A stretch of DNA of 64,000 bases from Candidatus Thiodiazotropha sp. CDECU1 (GCF_963455295.1 NZ_OY734020.1:930001-994000), one strand, 5' to 3'; positions 16,016 through 27,357 are shown, counted from the first letter of the stretch. Made by a program: numbers and translations. The notes: a model not told the origin generated them from the sequence alone.

Positions 16016-18586
16016 ATGAACCAAGCGCAAAACAATAAACTGCAGCTTGAACTGGTCGAGGCGGCCGAGTTTGGCGGTAGGCGGCCGAAAGGCTTTGCAC
16101 GCAAGGTGCTGTTGGGGACAGCCCTGGCATGGGCCCTGTTTCAGCTGTGGGTCGCTTCGCCGGTGCCGTTCAGTTTGGGTATCGGGGTCTTTAATGACAC
16201 CGAGGTCCGGTCCATCCATCTCGCGTTCGCAATTTTTCTGGCCTATCTCTCTTTTCCCCGCCGCAAGGTGATTGCTCACGACATACCTTATATCGACTGG
16301 TTGCTCGCTTTCGCCGCTGCCATCTGTGCCATCTACCTGTTCCTCTTCTATGAGGCATTGGCAGACCGCTCAGGCGCGCCCACATCCTGGGATGTCATTG
16401 TCGCCATATTGGGTTTACTGCTGTTATTGGAGGCCACACGGCGCGCCCTGGGTTGGCCATTGATGGTGATCGGGGTCTGTTTCCTTGGCTATACGTTCGC
16501 CGGACCCTGGTTGCCCGATCTGCTTGCCCACAAGGGCGCCTCGCTAGCCCGGGTCGCATCCCATCAATGGTTGTCGACGGAGGGTGTTTTCGGTGTCGCT
16601 GTGGGCGTCTCCGCCGGTTTCGTATTTCTGTTCGTGCTCTTTGGCAGCCTGCTGGAACAGGCGGGAGGTGGTCACTATTTCATCCGTGTCGCCTATGCCC
16701 TGGTCGGGCATCGACGTGGAGGCCCGGCGAAGGCTGCAGTATTGGCATCGGGACTGACCGGTATGGTATCGGGATCCTCCATCGCCAACGTGGTCACCAC
16801 CGGTACCTTTACCATTCCGCTGATGAAGCGGGTGGGATTCAGTGCAGAGAAATCCGGCGCCATCGAGGTGGCAGCCTCGACCAATGGTCAGATAATGCCG
16901 CCGGTGATGGGGGCGGCCGCTTTCCTGATGGTGGAGTACCTGAATATCTCCTATCTCGAGGTGATAAAACATGCCTTTCTGCCAGCGGTATTGAGTTATA
17001 TCGGTCTTATGTACCTGGTACACCTGGAGGCGATCAAGGCCGGGATGCAGGCAGAGAAGCGCATCAGAGCCGTAACTGTCAAGCAGCGACTGCTGGGTTG
17101 GGGGTTGACCCTGTCGGGGGTGAGCTGTTTCCTGTTTCTGGCCTATTGGCTGCTTACTACGCTGAGCAGCCTGTTTGGCAGTTACAGTTTCTATGCCAAT
17201 GCTGGATTGATTCTGCTCTTTTATGGCTTGCTGATCTATTGCGAGGTGCGTTGTGGATTGCGCGCACGTGAGCAGCAATCAGCTAAAACCATGACTGTCA
17301 CTACAGCACTGTTGGGAGGACTTCACTTTCTGCTTCCAATCCTGGTGCTTGTCTGGTGTCTGATAATGTTGCGCCTCTCACCAGCCACCGCTGTGTTCTA
17401 CTCCATCTGCTTGATGATAGTGATTCAACTGACCCAGGAAGGGCTGCGTGCCCTGTACCAGGGTAACTCTGCAATCCACGGTTTTCGCCAGGGCTTTGAT
17501 GCATTGATTGTTGGACTGGAGAACGGTGCGCGAAACATGATCGGCATCGGTGTGGCGACCGCGACTGCGGGGATCGTGGTTGGTACAGTCAGTCTGACGG
17601 GTATAGGGCAGGTGATGGGGGAATTGGTCGAGACCCTCTCTCTCGGTTCGGTGTTCCTGATGCTGCTGTTAACCGCCTTGATCTGCATGATTCTTGGGAT
17701 GGGTCTGCCCACAACCGCTAATTATATCGTTGTCTCCACACTGATGGCGCCGGTGATCGTGCAGCTCTCGGCCGCCCACGGCTTGGATATACCACTGGTG
17801 GCCGTGCACATGTTTGTTTTCTATTTTGGTATCCTGGCCGATGATACGCCACCCGTGGGATTGGCTGCCTATGCGGCGGCCGGTATCTCGAACGGTGATC
17901 CGATCAGAACAGGCCTCCAATCCTTCTATTACGATATCCGCACGGCAATACTGCCATTCATGTTCATATTCAATACCAATCTGCTGCTGATTGGGATCGA
18001 TGGCCCGTTCGAGCTTCTGATGGTTGTAATTCAAGGTGTCACGGCAATGTTGCTGTTTGTTTCAGCAACCCAGGGTTGGTTGCTGGTGCGTAATCGCCTG
18101 TGGGAGACACTGGTGCTGTTGTTGCTCGTTTTTTCCCTCTTCCGCCCCGACTTTTTGCAGGGATATCTCTTCCCCGCCAAGCTGTGGCAGCCTGTGCAGG
18201 ATGTGGAATCATATATCGATTCCCTACCGACGGAGGCTAAGGTGCGGCTACAGCTTGAGGTGGAAGATATAGAGGGCCTGATGTCGACCCGGGAGATCCT
18301 TTTTGCAAAACCTGCATCATCGGCAGGTGGTTACCTGGAGAGCTTGGGCTTTATTACCGAGCCAGATGGCGATACCCTTCGTGTTATCGATATTGGCTTC
18401 CTCAGCGCGGCCGAGCAGGCCGGTCTCATGGCTGGATTCGATCATCGGATTACCGGTTACTACAGTCAGGGGGATCAGCCCCATAGGGGTTGGTTCCTGA
18501 TACCGCCGCTGCTGTTGCTTGGAGGTATACTGTGGCTCCAGTATCATCGCGGCAAGCTGCAGGAGCAGACAACCTCGGGAGTATAA
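16016..18586 (+). CDS. TRAP transporter permease, fused small and large subunits with DUF3394 tail
   Basis: The product has 856 residues. The N-terminal 200 residues hold four or more membrane helices equivalent to the DctQ subunit. Residues of about 200-690 form the DctM domain, with conserved GSSIANVVTTGTFTIPLMKR, EVAASTNGQIMPPVMGAAAF and DDTPPVGLAAYAAAGIS. The last 160 residues (soluble part plus a terminal membrane segment PPLLLLGGILW) match the DUF3394 region found only on fused TAXI permeases. It drives sodium- or proton-coupled uptake with the receptor encoded upstream. Spacing to the next gene is 2 bp. The ATG has no evident ribosome site, but no better start lies nearby. Confidence 0.93.
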   Translation: MNQAQNNKLQLELVEAAEFGGRRPKGFARKVLLGTALAWALFQLWVASPVPFSLGIGVFNDTEVRSIHLAFAIFLAYLSFPRRKVIAHDIPYIDWLLAFAAAICAIYLFLFYEALADRSGAPTSWDVIVAILGLLLLLEATRRALGWPLMVIGVCFLGYTFAGPWLPDLLAHKGASLARVASHQWLSTEGVFGVAVGVSAGFVFLFVLFGSLLEQAGGGHYFIRVAYALVGHRRGGPAKAAVLASGLTGMVSGSSIANVVTTGTFTIPLMKRVGFSAEKSGAIEVAASTNGQIMPPVMGAAAFLMVEYLNISYLEVIKHAFLPAVLSYIGLMYLVHLEAIKAGMQAEKRIRAVTVKQRLLGWGLTLSGVSCFLFLAYWLLTTLSSLFGSYSFYANAGLILLFYGLLIYCEVRCGLRAREQQSAKTMTVTTALLGGLHFLLPILVLVWCLIMLRLSPATAVFYSICLMIVIQLTQEGLRALYQGNSAIHGFRQGFDALIVGLENGARNMIGIGVATATAGIVVGTVSLTGIGQVMGELVETLSLGSVFLMLLLTALICMILGMGLPTTANYIVVSTLMAPVIVQLSAAHGLDIPLVAVHMFVFYFGILADDTPPVGLAAYAAAGISNGDPIRTGLQSFYYDIRTAILPFMFIFNTNLLLIGIDGPFELLMVVIQGVTAMLLFVSATQGWLLVRNRLWETLVLLLLVFSLFRPDFLQGYLFPAKLWQPVQDVESYIDSLPTEAKVRLQLEVEDIEGLMSTREILFAKPASSAGGYLESLGFITEPDGDTLRVIDIGFLSAAEQAGLMAGFDHRITGYYSQGDQPHRGWFLIPPLLLLGGILWLQYHRGKLQEQTTSGV

Positions 18587-18588
18587 TT

Positions 18589-19056
18589 ATGCGTGTTTTA
18601 GCGGCACTCTGTATGCTGTACCTCTTCACCAGTCTATGTATGGCAAACGGACCTGCCGAAACCCCCTCTCCGATAAAAGTCTACAAGTCGGAAGAACCCT
18701 TCGAGGATGTCCTGGAGAACATCAAGATGGCGATAATCGAAAGAGGGTTGTTGGTCAGCGGTACCCTGCATGTGAGTGATATGTTGAATCGCACCGCGCC
18801 GGATCTGGGTTACAGCGAGGTATTTACCAAGGCTGAATCGGTTGAGTTTTGCAGTGCATTGCTATCCCACAAGATGGCCCAGGCATCCCCTGAGAATATT
18901 GCCATATGTCCGTTCACCATTGCAGTCTATGTAAAGCATGCAGATCCGGAGCAGGTTTATGTTGCCTATCGTTCTCCACATCTCGCCGGCAATGCAAAAC
19001 AGGCAACAGATGAGATAATCACCCTGCTGGAGGGCGTTATTGAGGATTCCATTTGA
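18589..19056 (+). CDS. Exported DUF302-family protein
   Basis: I use ATG 18589, two bases after the permease stop, which gives 155 residues with a signal peptide (MRVLAALCMLYLFTSLCMA). The mature part has the DUF302 pattern: an amphipathic segment EDVLENIKMAIIERGLLVSG, then VEFCSALLSHKM and CPFTIAVYV. DUF302 proteins are small alpha/beta proteins of unknown role that often sit beside periplasmic redox or transport genes. The direct linkage to the TAXI transporter suggests a periplasmic partner or accessory function. It may be co-translated with the permease, as no separate ribosome site is visible. Confidence 0.8.
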   Translation: MRVLAALCMLYLFTSLCMANGPAETPSPIKVYKSEEPFEDVLENIKMAIIERGLLVSGTLHVSDMLNRTAPDLGYSEVFTKAESVEFCSALLSHKMAQASPENIAICPFTIAVYVKHADPEQVYVAYRSPHLAGNAKQATDEIITLLEGVIEDSI

Positions 19057-19508
19057 GTTTTTGACGCTCGATGTGTTGTAACTTATTGCATAAGTGGGGG
19101 GATCTGGCGGACACTATGCATTAAAGGAAATTTACCCTCGATCTATCCAGTCTGCTGCTGGGATAAATGTTCAGCCTTTTCTATAGCGACTCTAGGGTTG
19201 AGGGGATGCAAGGGGATGACAAAAGGATATTGGGTAACCATCATCGGCGACATCTCAGTCGAAAACCGACTAAAAAACTGCAGATTTATTGATCATAGTC
19301 AACTCGATATGCGTAGTAAATTGCAGCATAACTGACATCGTATTTGGGATTTGCTTTAATAATCATTAACTTGTGTGGCATGGATGAGGCCTGGTTATGC
19401 TCTGGCTGATCCTGCCCCGATTTAAGAACAGGCACATGTTGCCGTTTATATGGAGAATGGGATGCATAGGTCTGATCATTCCAATGGGGTCTACCGGAGC
19501 AAGGGGTA
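19057..19508. other. 452-bp intergenic region without recognised gene
   Basis: This stretch separates the TRAP genes from the MoxR-type membrane cluster. I see no convincing coding frame and no strong terminator. A small hairpin (AGTCG...CGACT, near 19257-19272) is followed by a run of A. The region just before 19509 presumably carries the promoter of the cluster, with AAGGGG as a modest ribosome site, but I could not single out a promoter. Confidence 0.4.
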
Positions 19509-20771
19509 ATGTCAGAAGTATATAAAGTCATCTATACCGGCAAGCTGAAACCGGGAACAAACCAGGATCGGATCATTGCCCTGTTCAGTGAAAAATTCAG
19601 ACTGGGACCGGAAAAGGCCAAAAAGCTGATTGTCAGCGGTCGCTCGGTGGCCTTGAAAAAGGATATCGATCTGGAAAAGGCGGAGAAGTATCAGGAGTCC
19701 CTTGAAAAGCTGGGTCTGATCATCGAAATCGATCCAAAACCGCCGGTGGAGGATACAATGATGCTCGACAACTCCTCCGAACTAACTCTCGCGGCAATCG
19801 ATAATGGGGATGATGATGCTACCGAGGTGTTGGATCCCACTATGAATCCCGCCGCTGATCGCTGTCCGAAGTGTGGCTCCTTGAACATGCAGATGGGGAT
19901 TTGCCAGAACTGCGGTATCGTGGCGGCCAAATATAAAGCGGCTCAGGCGAGAGAGGCCGATCTGGCCACTCAGGTCAATCAGGTAAGCAGCGACAGTGAA
20001 GCAGAAGAGAATCCCTACACCACACCGGAAGCTGAGCTGGTGCAGCCTGTGGAAGGGGATATGACTGGACCTCATGGTGTGTCCGCAGGGAATGGATTCA
20101 AATGGATCACAAGAGGCTGGTGGCATTTCAAACAGGCACCATTGACTTGGATTGCTATCATAGTCATCTGGTTTGTTTTGACCTTTGTGCTGAGTATGGT
20201 GCCCATCCTGGGTGCCCTGATTGTCAACGTTCTGACCCCAGTGTTGCTGGCCGGTCTGATGATCGGCTGTTATGAGCAAGACCAGGGGGACGATATATCT
20301 GTCAGCCATCTGTTTGCCGGATTCGCCAACAATGCGGGACAAGGGATACTGGTGGGTGTCTTCTATCTTATCTTTATGATCCTGTTTGTTGTCGGATTTG
20401 CCCTCTTCATGTTCGGCAGTATCGGAAGCCTGGCTACGCAACAAGCCGATCCTGAGGCGATGGCGATGATGTTCTTCTCATCCACATTCGTGATTGGACT
20501 GCTGATCGCATCCCTGCTGTTTATTCCGATTGTCATGGCCTACCTGTTTGCTCCGGCGTTGGTTGCATTGAACGATATGTCTGCTTGGGAGGCGATGAAG
20601 GCGAGCTTCATGGGTTGCATGAAGAATATCCTACCGTTTTTTCTCTACAGCTTGGCTGCGATTGGGCTGATGATTGTCGGTGTTATCCCCTTCGGCCTGG
20701 GACTGCTGATCGTCTCCCCGATCCTGATCGCCGCCATCTATGCGGCCTATCGGGATATCTACTATAGCTGA
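19509..20771 (+). CDS. Zinc-ribbon / BPSS1780-type membrane protein
   Basis: The product has 420 residues in three parts. Residues 1-78 are a small alpha/beta domain (VYKVIYTGKLKPG, FRLGPEKAKKLIVSGR, KYQESLEKLGL) found in gammaproteobacterial unknowns. Residues of about 117-137 form a zinc ribbon with two CxxC pairs (CPKCGSLNMQMGICQNCGIV). Residues 195-420 are a four- to six-helix membrane domain starting GWWHFKQAPLTWI, which matches the BPSS1780 family. No enzymatic residue is apparent. It begins a seven-gene run whose later members all overlap or nearly touch, and the RDD protein gene starts 3 bp after the stop. A role in membrane complex assembly or envelope maintenance is inferred from context only. 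Confidence 0.75.
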   Translation: MSEVYKVIYTGKLKPGTNQDRIIALFSEKFRLGPEKAKKLIVSGRSVALKKDIDLEKAEKYQESLEKLGLIIEIDPKPPVEDTMMLDNSSELTLAAIDNGDDDATEVLDPTMNPAADRCPKCGSLNMQMGICQNCGIVAAKYKAAQAREADLATQVNQVSSDSEAEENPYTTPEAELVQPVEGDMTGPHGVSAGNGFKWITRGWWHFKQAPLTWIAIIVIWFVLTFVLSMVPILGALIVNVLTPVLLAGLMIGCYEQDQGDDISVSHLFAGFANNAGQGILVGVFYLIFMILFVVGFALFMFGSIGSLATQQADPEAMAMMFFSSTFVIGLLIASLLFIPIVMAYLFAPALVALNDMSAWEAMKASFMGCMKNILPFFLYSLAAIGLMIVGVIPFGLGLLIVSPILIAAIYAAYRDIYYS

Positions 20772-20774
20772 TCC

Positions 20775-21488
20775 ATGCAGGTTGATCTGATAGAAGAGGA
20801 TGCTGTAGAGCCGCTAGATACCCTGCTGAGCTATGAGATCCCGGAGGGTGTGTTACTCGATTATCGCCTTGCCGGGCCAGTGGTACGTGCCTGTGCCTGG
20901 GGGATAGATGCCGCAGTGCGCGCTGTGATCTATCTGGTGCTGGTGGTTGTGATGTCCCTCTTGGGCGGCCTGGGCATGGCACTGATTCTAATCGGTTTTT
21001 TCCTCATTGAGTGGTTTTATCCTGTGGTGTTCGAGATGCAAAACGGTGCCACACCGGGTAAACGCGCCATGGGGATTTATGTCATACAGGACAATGGCAC
21101 ACCGGTGACGCCGAGTGCCTCGGTGCTCAGAAATCTATTGAGAACCGCTGATTTTCTACCTTTTCTCTACGCAACGGGTCTGTTGACTATGCTGGTCAAC
21201 AGACGCTTCAAACGCTTGGGAGATCTGGCAGCAGGAACCCTGGTGGTCTATCGTGATAAGCAGAAAACGCGTGAGCTTCCCCCCCAAGCGATTGCCACAA
21301 AACCGCCCATTGAGCTTTCCGAATCCGAGCAGCTGACCTTGCTGGCCTTTGCCGAGCGGGGGGAGAAGCTATCCCTCGGTCGACGCCAGGAGCTGGCTGA
21401 GTTGCTGACTGAACAGACAGGCTTGAGGGGTGGTGCGGCGGTCGACACACTGTATGCCTATGCAAACTGGATTCTCAAGGGACGCTGA
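20775..21488 (+). CDS. RDD-family membrane protein
   Basis: The product has 237 residues. Residues of about 25-155 form the RDD domain with its Arg and Asp marks: LAGPVVRACAWGIDAAVRA in the first helix, GATPGKRAMGIYV in the middle loop, and RFKRLGDLAAGTLVVYRD at the end. The C-terminal 80 residues are soluble and helical. RDD proteins have been proposed to be ion exchangers or assembly factors, and the role here is unknown. The TGA stop overlaps the start of the next gene by one base (TGATGA arrangement), which indicates translational coupling. Confidence 0.85.
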   Translation: MQVDLIEEDAVEPLDTLLSYEIPEGVLLDYRLAGPVVRACAWGIDAAVRAVIYLVLVVVMSLLGGLGMALILIGFFLIEWFYPVVFEMQNGATPGKRAMGIYVIQDNGTPVTPSASVLRNLLRTADFLPFLYATGLLTMLVNRRFKRLGDLAAGTLVVYRDKQKTRELPPQAIATKPPIELSESEQLTLLAFAERGEKLSLGRRQELAELLTEQTGLRGGAAVDTLYAYANWILKGR

Positions 21489-22477
21489 TGAGACAACAAC
21501 AGTTCGAAGCGGAAAATCAGTCCCTGTGGGATGAGATCGCGGCATTGATGGATGATCTCGGGCGGGCGCAGGGCAAACGGCATAGTTCCCTGTCAGAGCA
21601 GTTACGATTCCCCGCCCTCTATCGTCAGCTTTGCAGTCACTATGCACTGGCCCGAGGCCGCGGTTTCAGTCCAGCCCTGATTGAGCAGCTGCATGGCCAG
21701 GTATTGCGTGGGCACTCCCTGCTCTATCGCCAGCAGGGGGGGTGGCGTTGGCGAATACTTGGCTTTATCTACAGCGGATTTCCCAGTGCCGTGCGCCGTA
21801 GCGGCGGCTATTTCGCAATCGCTTTACTGTTCTTTCTGTTACCGGCTGTAGTGATGGGTGTGGGTTGTTATCTGCAGGAGGATTTGATCTACACCCTCAT
21901 CGATGAAACCACTGTGGCGCAGGTGGAGAGCAGTTACGATCCGACCAATCAAAGACTCGGTCGTGCCCTCGAGCGCAGTTCCGAAACAGACTTCACCATG
22001 TTCGGTTACTACATCATGAACAATATCGGAATCGGCTTCAGGGCCTTTGCCAGCGGAATAATATTTGCTGTCGGGACCCTGTTTATATTGTTGTTTAACG
22101 GTTTGGTGATCGGTGGCCTGGCCGGCCACTTGAGTCAACTCGGCTATCACGATACCTTCTGGCCATTCGTCTCCGGTCATGGCTCATTCGAGTTGACCGC
22201 CATCGTCATTTGCGGGGCTGCAGGACTGCGTCTCGGGCATGCGGTGATTGCACCTGGACAGCGGACCCGCGTACAGGCATTGCAGGAACAGGCACAAGAG
22301 GCATTGCAGCTGGTCTTGGGGGCGGCGCTGATGCTGCTCGTAGCGGCCTTTATCGAGGCCTTTTGGTCATCCATGCAGATCCAGCCCGCAACCAAATATG
22401 TTGTGGCGGCAATACTCTGGACGACGGTTATCGCCTATCTGTTACTGGTGGGCAGGGGGCGGCGTGGACCTCACTAG
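21488..22477 (+). CDS. SpoIIM-family (stage II sporulation protein M-like) membrane protein
   Basis: The product has 329 residues, with a soluble helical N-terminus (1-95) and five or more membrane helices. The segment FTMFGYYIMNNIGIGFRAFASGI and the HGSFELTAIVICGAAGLRLG block are characteristic of the SpoIIM/COG1300 family. In Bacillus, SpoIIM belongs to a cell-wall-remodelling complex. In Gram-negative bacteria the homologues stand in MoxR/DUF58 clusters, as here, and their role is not established. The gene overlaps the next one by 14 bp if GTG 22464 is the start there. Confidence 0.82.
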   Translation: MRQQQFEAENQSLWDEIAALMDDLGRAQGKRHSSLSEQLRFPALYRQLCSHYALARGRGFSPALIEQLHGQVLRGHSLLYRQQGGWRWRILGFIYSGFPSAVRRSGGYFAIALLFFLLPAVVMGVGCYLQEDLIYTLIDETTVAQVESSYDPTNQRLGRALERSSETDFTMFGYYIMNNIGIGFRAFASGIIFAVGTLFILLFNGLVIGGLAGHLSQLGYHDTFWPFVSGHGSFELTAIVICGAAGLRLGHAVIAPGQRTRVQALQEQAQEALQLVLGAALMLLVAAFIEAFWSSMQIQPATKYVVAAILWTTVIAYLLLVGRGRRGPH

Positions 22478-23948
22478 GATAGCCATCAAGTTGAGACCAC
22501 GGCAGGCCTGGGAGAGCATCGATCTGGGTTTTGCCATGGCTCGCAAGTGGTTCCTTCCGCTTTGGACCCTGTGGCTCTGCAGTGCACTACCAGTCATGAT
22601 CGTCCTGGCACTGCTGCCTCTGCCCCTGTGGCTGGCTGGTCTGCTGCTGTGGTGGTTCAAGCCCCTCTATGAGCCGGCTCTGCTCTATTGGTTGAGTCGT
22701 CGCCTGTTTGCTGAAACCACGTCGATCAAGACCCTATATCGCAGTGGGTTCAAGATTGTGCTGCCCCGATTAGTCGCCAATCTTACTTGGGGCCGGTTAA
22801 ATCCATCCCGCTCTTTTGTCATGCCGGTGGCACTCCTCGAGGGATTGAAGGGCCACCATCGCAGCAGTCGCATCGGGGTTCTCAGCAGAGGCACACATGC
22901 GGCCGGATGGCTGACCCTGGTAGGACTCCATTTTGAAATCATATTGGAGCTGGGTTTTATTTTACTCATCATCAGCCTGATCCCCCAGGAGATGCTGTGG
23001 ATCGATTGGCATAGTTACATTTTCGATCCAGACCCGTTGAGTGAGTGGCTGCATCATGGTTGCGCCTTGCTGGCGATGTCCATAGTCGCTCCCTTTTATG
23101 TATCCGGAGGCTTTGCCCTCTATCTCAACCGGCGTAGTCAGCTGGAGGCCTGGGACCTTGAAATCGGTTTGAGAAACATGGCTCAACGCCATCAGCGCAG
23201 GCGATTGATGGGTGCCGCATCGCTCCTTCTCGCCGCTTCTCTAACGATCATAGGGGTGCAACCCGGAACGGCTACCGCCCTGGAAATGGATTCCCAGGAG
23301 TCCCGGGATCTGATCAGTGAGATATTGGCTGACGATAGTTTCGGACGCTACCAAGAGCGCGGACACTGGAAGTTCATTGGAGAGGAGTCGGAGCAGGATG
23401 ATAATAATTGGTTGATTGAGTGGTTACAGCGGGTGCTTGGCGGCTTTGGCACCAGCATGGCATTTTACGCTGAGCTGATCATGTGGCTGGCTGCGGCCGG
23501 CGTACTCGCCTATCTGCTGCATTGGTTTTTGCAAAACCGTTCCCTGTTGCAGGGCAGGGGGGAATCTCAACGCAACAGCAACAGACATATTCCCACTCAG
23601 GTTGCCGGTCTCGACCTGCGTCCGGAGAGTTTACCGGCGGACCCGGCCACAGAGGCCGCCTCCCTGATTCAGGCCGGGGATTATCGAGGCGGATTCAGTC
23701 TTCTCTACAGGGCCGCCTTGTCGGTGCTGGTTCATGACCATGCCATACAGATCGTCGAGGGGGCAACCGAGGGTGAGTGCCTGCGCCGGGTCCGCGGCGA
23801 GATTGCAGATGAGACCAGCGCTTACTTCTCCAAACTTACCGGCATGTGGCAGCAAATAGCCTATGGACATATCCGGCCACCGGAAGAGAAGGCGCTGCTG
23901 CTGTGTCGTGATTGGCACGGTTTTTTTGGGGTGAGCAGTGCGCAATAA
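22464..23948 (+). CDS. Membrane protein with C-terminal DUF4129 domain
   Basis: I prefer the GTG at 22464, which has a purine-rich GGCAGGGGG before it and a sensible start (VDLTRIAIKL); an in-frame ATG at 22398 would overlap the preceding gene by 80 bp. The product has about 494 residues. The first 260 residues carry several membrane helices. Residues of about 275-340 are a periplasmic stretch with an Ala-rich hydrophobic start, then another membrane segment (around 345-370). The C-terminal 120 residues (DPATEAASLIQAGDYRGGFSLLYRAAL... VEGATEGECLRRV) match the DUF4129 domain typical of MoxR clusters. Function unknown. Confidence 0.75.
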   Translation: MDLTRIAIKLRPRQAWESIDLGFAMARKWFLPLWTLWLCSALPVMIVLALLPLPLWLAGLLLWWFKPLYEPALLYWLSRRLFAETTSIKTLYRSGFKIVLPRLVANLTWGRLNPSRSFVMPVALLEGLKGHHRSSRIGVLSRGTHAAGWLTLVGLHFEIILELGFILLIISLIPQEMLWIDWHSYIFDPDPLSEWLHHGCALLAMSIVAPFYVSGGFALYLNRRSQLEAWDLEIGLRNMAQRHQRRRLMGAASLLLAASLTIIGVQPGTATALEMDSQESRDLISEILADDSFGRYQERGHWKFIGEESEQDDNNWLIEWLQRVLGGFGTSMAFYAELIMWLAAAGVLAYLLHWFLQNRSLLQGRGESQRNSNRHIPTQVAGLDLRPESLPADPATEAASLIQAGDYRGGFSLLYRAALSVLVHDHAIQIVEGATEGECLRRVRGEIADETSAYFSKLTGMWQQIAYGHIRPPEEKALLLCRDWHGFFGVSSAQ

Positions 23949-25081
23949 CAGGCTCCCAATTGCCCTTGGTCTGATAGTGCTGATCCTCATAGGAGGGATC
24001 TTTGCTCATTGGTTTACGAATAATTTCGAGTATGTCTCGGAACAGGTTCGCGGCAACATGGGGAAAGAGGCAAGACGCAATCCCCTGCTGGCTGCCGAAT
24101 ACTATCTGTCTCGCCTTGGGATCTCTGTGCAAAGTCACTCGGGCCGTCAGCTTCTGGTCGAACCGCCGCCACAATCCGGGTTGCTTCTGGTGAGAGATCT
24201 TGGGCCCCCCCTGCCCGAGTCCCGCGTGGTTTCACTCTTGGCTTGGGTGGAGCGTGGCGGGCATCTGGTTGTGACCCCCGGCAATGCTGTGGAGGAGGGG
24301 AGCAGGCATCCGCTCCTGGAACATTTTGGCGTGGGAATAGAAACGGATGAGTTCGACGAAAGGGAGCAGGCCGGTTCGGTCATGTTGCCGTGGAGCGAGG
24401 TGATTTTGCAGATCGATTTCGATTTGGACAGGTGGTTCAGTGTGGATAGCGAGACGCCCTATTTTGCATCACCTGATGATGCTTACCCCCATCTGTTGCG
24501 TTTTTCCTGGGGCGCGGGCAAGGTTACCTTTCTCAGCGATAACAATTTTTTAACCAATACTCAGATTGGTGAAAAGGATCATGCCCTGCTATTGGCCTAC
24601 CTTGCCGATGATGTGGATGATGCCTGGTTGTTGTACGATTCCCAGGTGCCATCCCTGTTAACGCTATTGTGGCGTAATGCGCCTTATCTGATGATCAGCC
24701 TGGTACTGTTTGGAATAGTGGCTATCAGGCAACTCCAATACACCACCGGTCCACTGCTTACCCCACGCATGACAAAACACCGGGATCTGTTGGAACATCT
24801 GCAGGCAAGTGCAGGCTTTGCCTGGCGCTACAACCCGTCAGTGGGACTGCTTGAGGCTTCGCGTAGGGAGGTTGAAAAACGTTGGTTGGCCAGCCACCCT
24901 GTATTGCAACCGTTGGATCAAAAGGCCCGTTGCAACTGGCTGGCGAAACAGACGGGTATGACTGCCGAGTCGATACACAGAGCACTCTATTCCGAGCAAG
25001 GTGATACAGGTCAATTGATCAAAACCACAACCAATCTGCAGCGACTTTTTGCAGTGCTGCACCCAGAAAGGAACGAGTATA

Positions 25082-25107
<26 letters not shown>
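23938..25107 (+). CDS. DUF4350-type membrane-anchored protein
   Basis: The product has 389 residues from GTG 23938, which overlaps the preceding stop by 11 bp. An N-terminal membrane anchor (residues 7-24), an extracytoplasmic alpha/beta domain (30-235) and a second membrane helix (about 240-260) precede a cytoplasmic tail. The segment NPLLAAEYYLSRLGISVQS followed by LLVRDLGPPLPESRV... is the DUF4350 signature, related to the GATase-like fold of ABC gliding-type proteins. No catalytic residues are evident. It is a regular member of MoxR/DUF58/DUF4129 clusters, probably part of the same membrane complex. Confidence 0.78.
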
Positions 25108-26052
<945 letters not shown>

Positions 26053-26056
<4 letters not shown>

Positions 26057-27357
26057 TCCCCACATCCCGCCTGACAATCGCTCTGTCCCTGCTGTTGCTG
26101 CCGGCCCTGTTGGCGGTTTGGTTTCCGCCTTGGGCGTTACTCTGGAAGCTGCTCACTCCAACACTGCTGGTACTTGCCCTGCTCGATCTGCTGCGACTGC
26201 GGCGATTGCCTACACCTGAACTGGTGCGTGTTACCCGGACCAGTATTCCGGTGGGGGGTTGGACCGGGGTGGAGCTGGGTCTGCGCAACCCCTCGGACAT
26301 CGCACTCGATGTGGTGGTTCATGATCACTATCCCGCAGAATTCGAGGCGGACCAGCTGCCTCAATCCCTGGTTCTACCCGCACACCGGCAGACCAATCTG
26401 TTCTATCGTGTATTGCCCGAACGCCGGGGCGAGGGGCGATTTAGTGGCGCTGACCTGGTCATCCTCTCGCCTCTGGGTTTGTGGCGACAGAAGCGCTTTG
26501 TGGGTCATCTCTCACGGGTTCGGGTGTTCCCGAACTTTCGTGAAATTGCCCGCTATGCGTTACTGGCAACCGACAATCATCTCAGTCAAATGGGTGTTCG
26601 CAAGCGCCAGCGCCGCGGCGAAGGGAGTGATTTTCATCAGCTCAGGGAATACCGTACAGGGGACTCCTTGCGGCAGATCGACTGGAAGGCCAGTTCCCGC
26701 TATCGCCGCTTGATATCCAAGGAGTATCAGGATGAGCGGGATCAACAGCTTGTCTTCATGCTCGATTGCGGTAGGCATATGCGGCATGAAGATAGGGGGG
26801 GCGCTCATCTGGACCAGGCATTGAATGCGATGCTGTTGCTCTGCTATGTGGCGGATCGTCAGGGAGATGCTGTGGGGTTTCTAAGCTTTGGTGGAGACCA
26901 GCGCTGGCAGCCGCCAATGAAAGGTGGAGATGTGGTGCGCCGCCTCCTGGATCGAACCTACGATATCGAGCCTACCCTGCAGGCATCGGATTATCTCGGC
27001 GCTGCCCACAAATTGATGCCGTTGCAACGCCGTCGGGCCCTGGTGATTATTATGACCAACAGTCGCAACGAGGAGCGGGATGATCTGTTGAAGGCAGTGT
27101 CGCTGCTGGCGCGTAGACATCTGGTAGTCGTAGCGGATCTGCATGAGGCGTCCCTGGATGCAGTCGTACAAACCCCAGTGGTCAACCTGCAAGGGGCGTT
27201 ACGCTTTCAAGCCGTGATGGATTATCTTGGAGAGCGCAAACAGGTGCATGAGAGACTCGTTCACCGGGGTGCCCTGATGGTTGACTGTCGGCCTCAGCAA
27301 CTGCCTGTAACCCTGGTGAATGCCTATCTCGATGTGAAGGGATCGGGTCGCCTTTGA
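26053..27357 (+). CDS. DUF58 protein, MoxR partner
   Basis: The product has 434 residues. The start is GTG 26053 within a GTGA overlap with the moxR stop. Two hydrophobic segments (about 5-22 and 25-45) anchor it. The DUF58 core follows, with GEGSDFHQLREYRTGDSLRQ, IDWKASSRYRRLISKEY and LVFMLDCGRHM. The last of these is a degenerate MIDAS-like motif (DCGRH in place of DxSxS), so metal binding of the classic vWA type is doubtful. DUF58 proteins are presumed substrates or adaptors of MoxR ATPases. It is the last gene of the cluster, and no intrinsic terminator is obvious after it. Confidence 0.88.

Noticed and set aside
16453-17271. A 272-codon frame within the TRAP permease on the same strand
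   Set aside because: It is a plus-one shadow of the permease with Arg/Trp-rich sequence and no features. The permease frame is intact, so it is not a frameshift.
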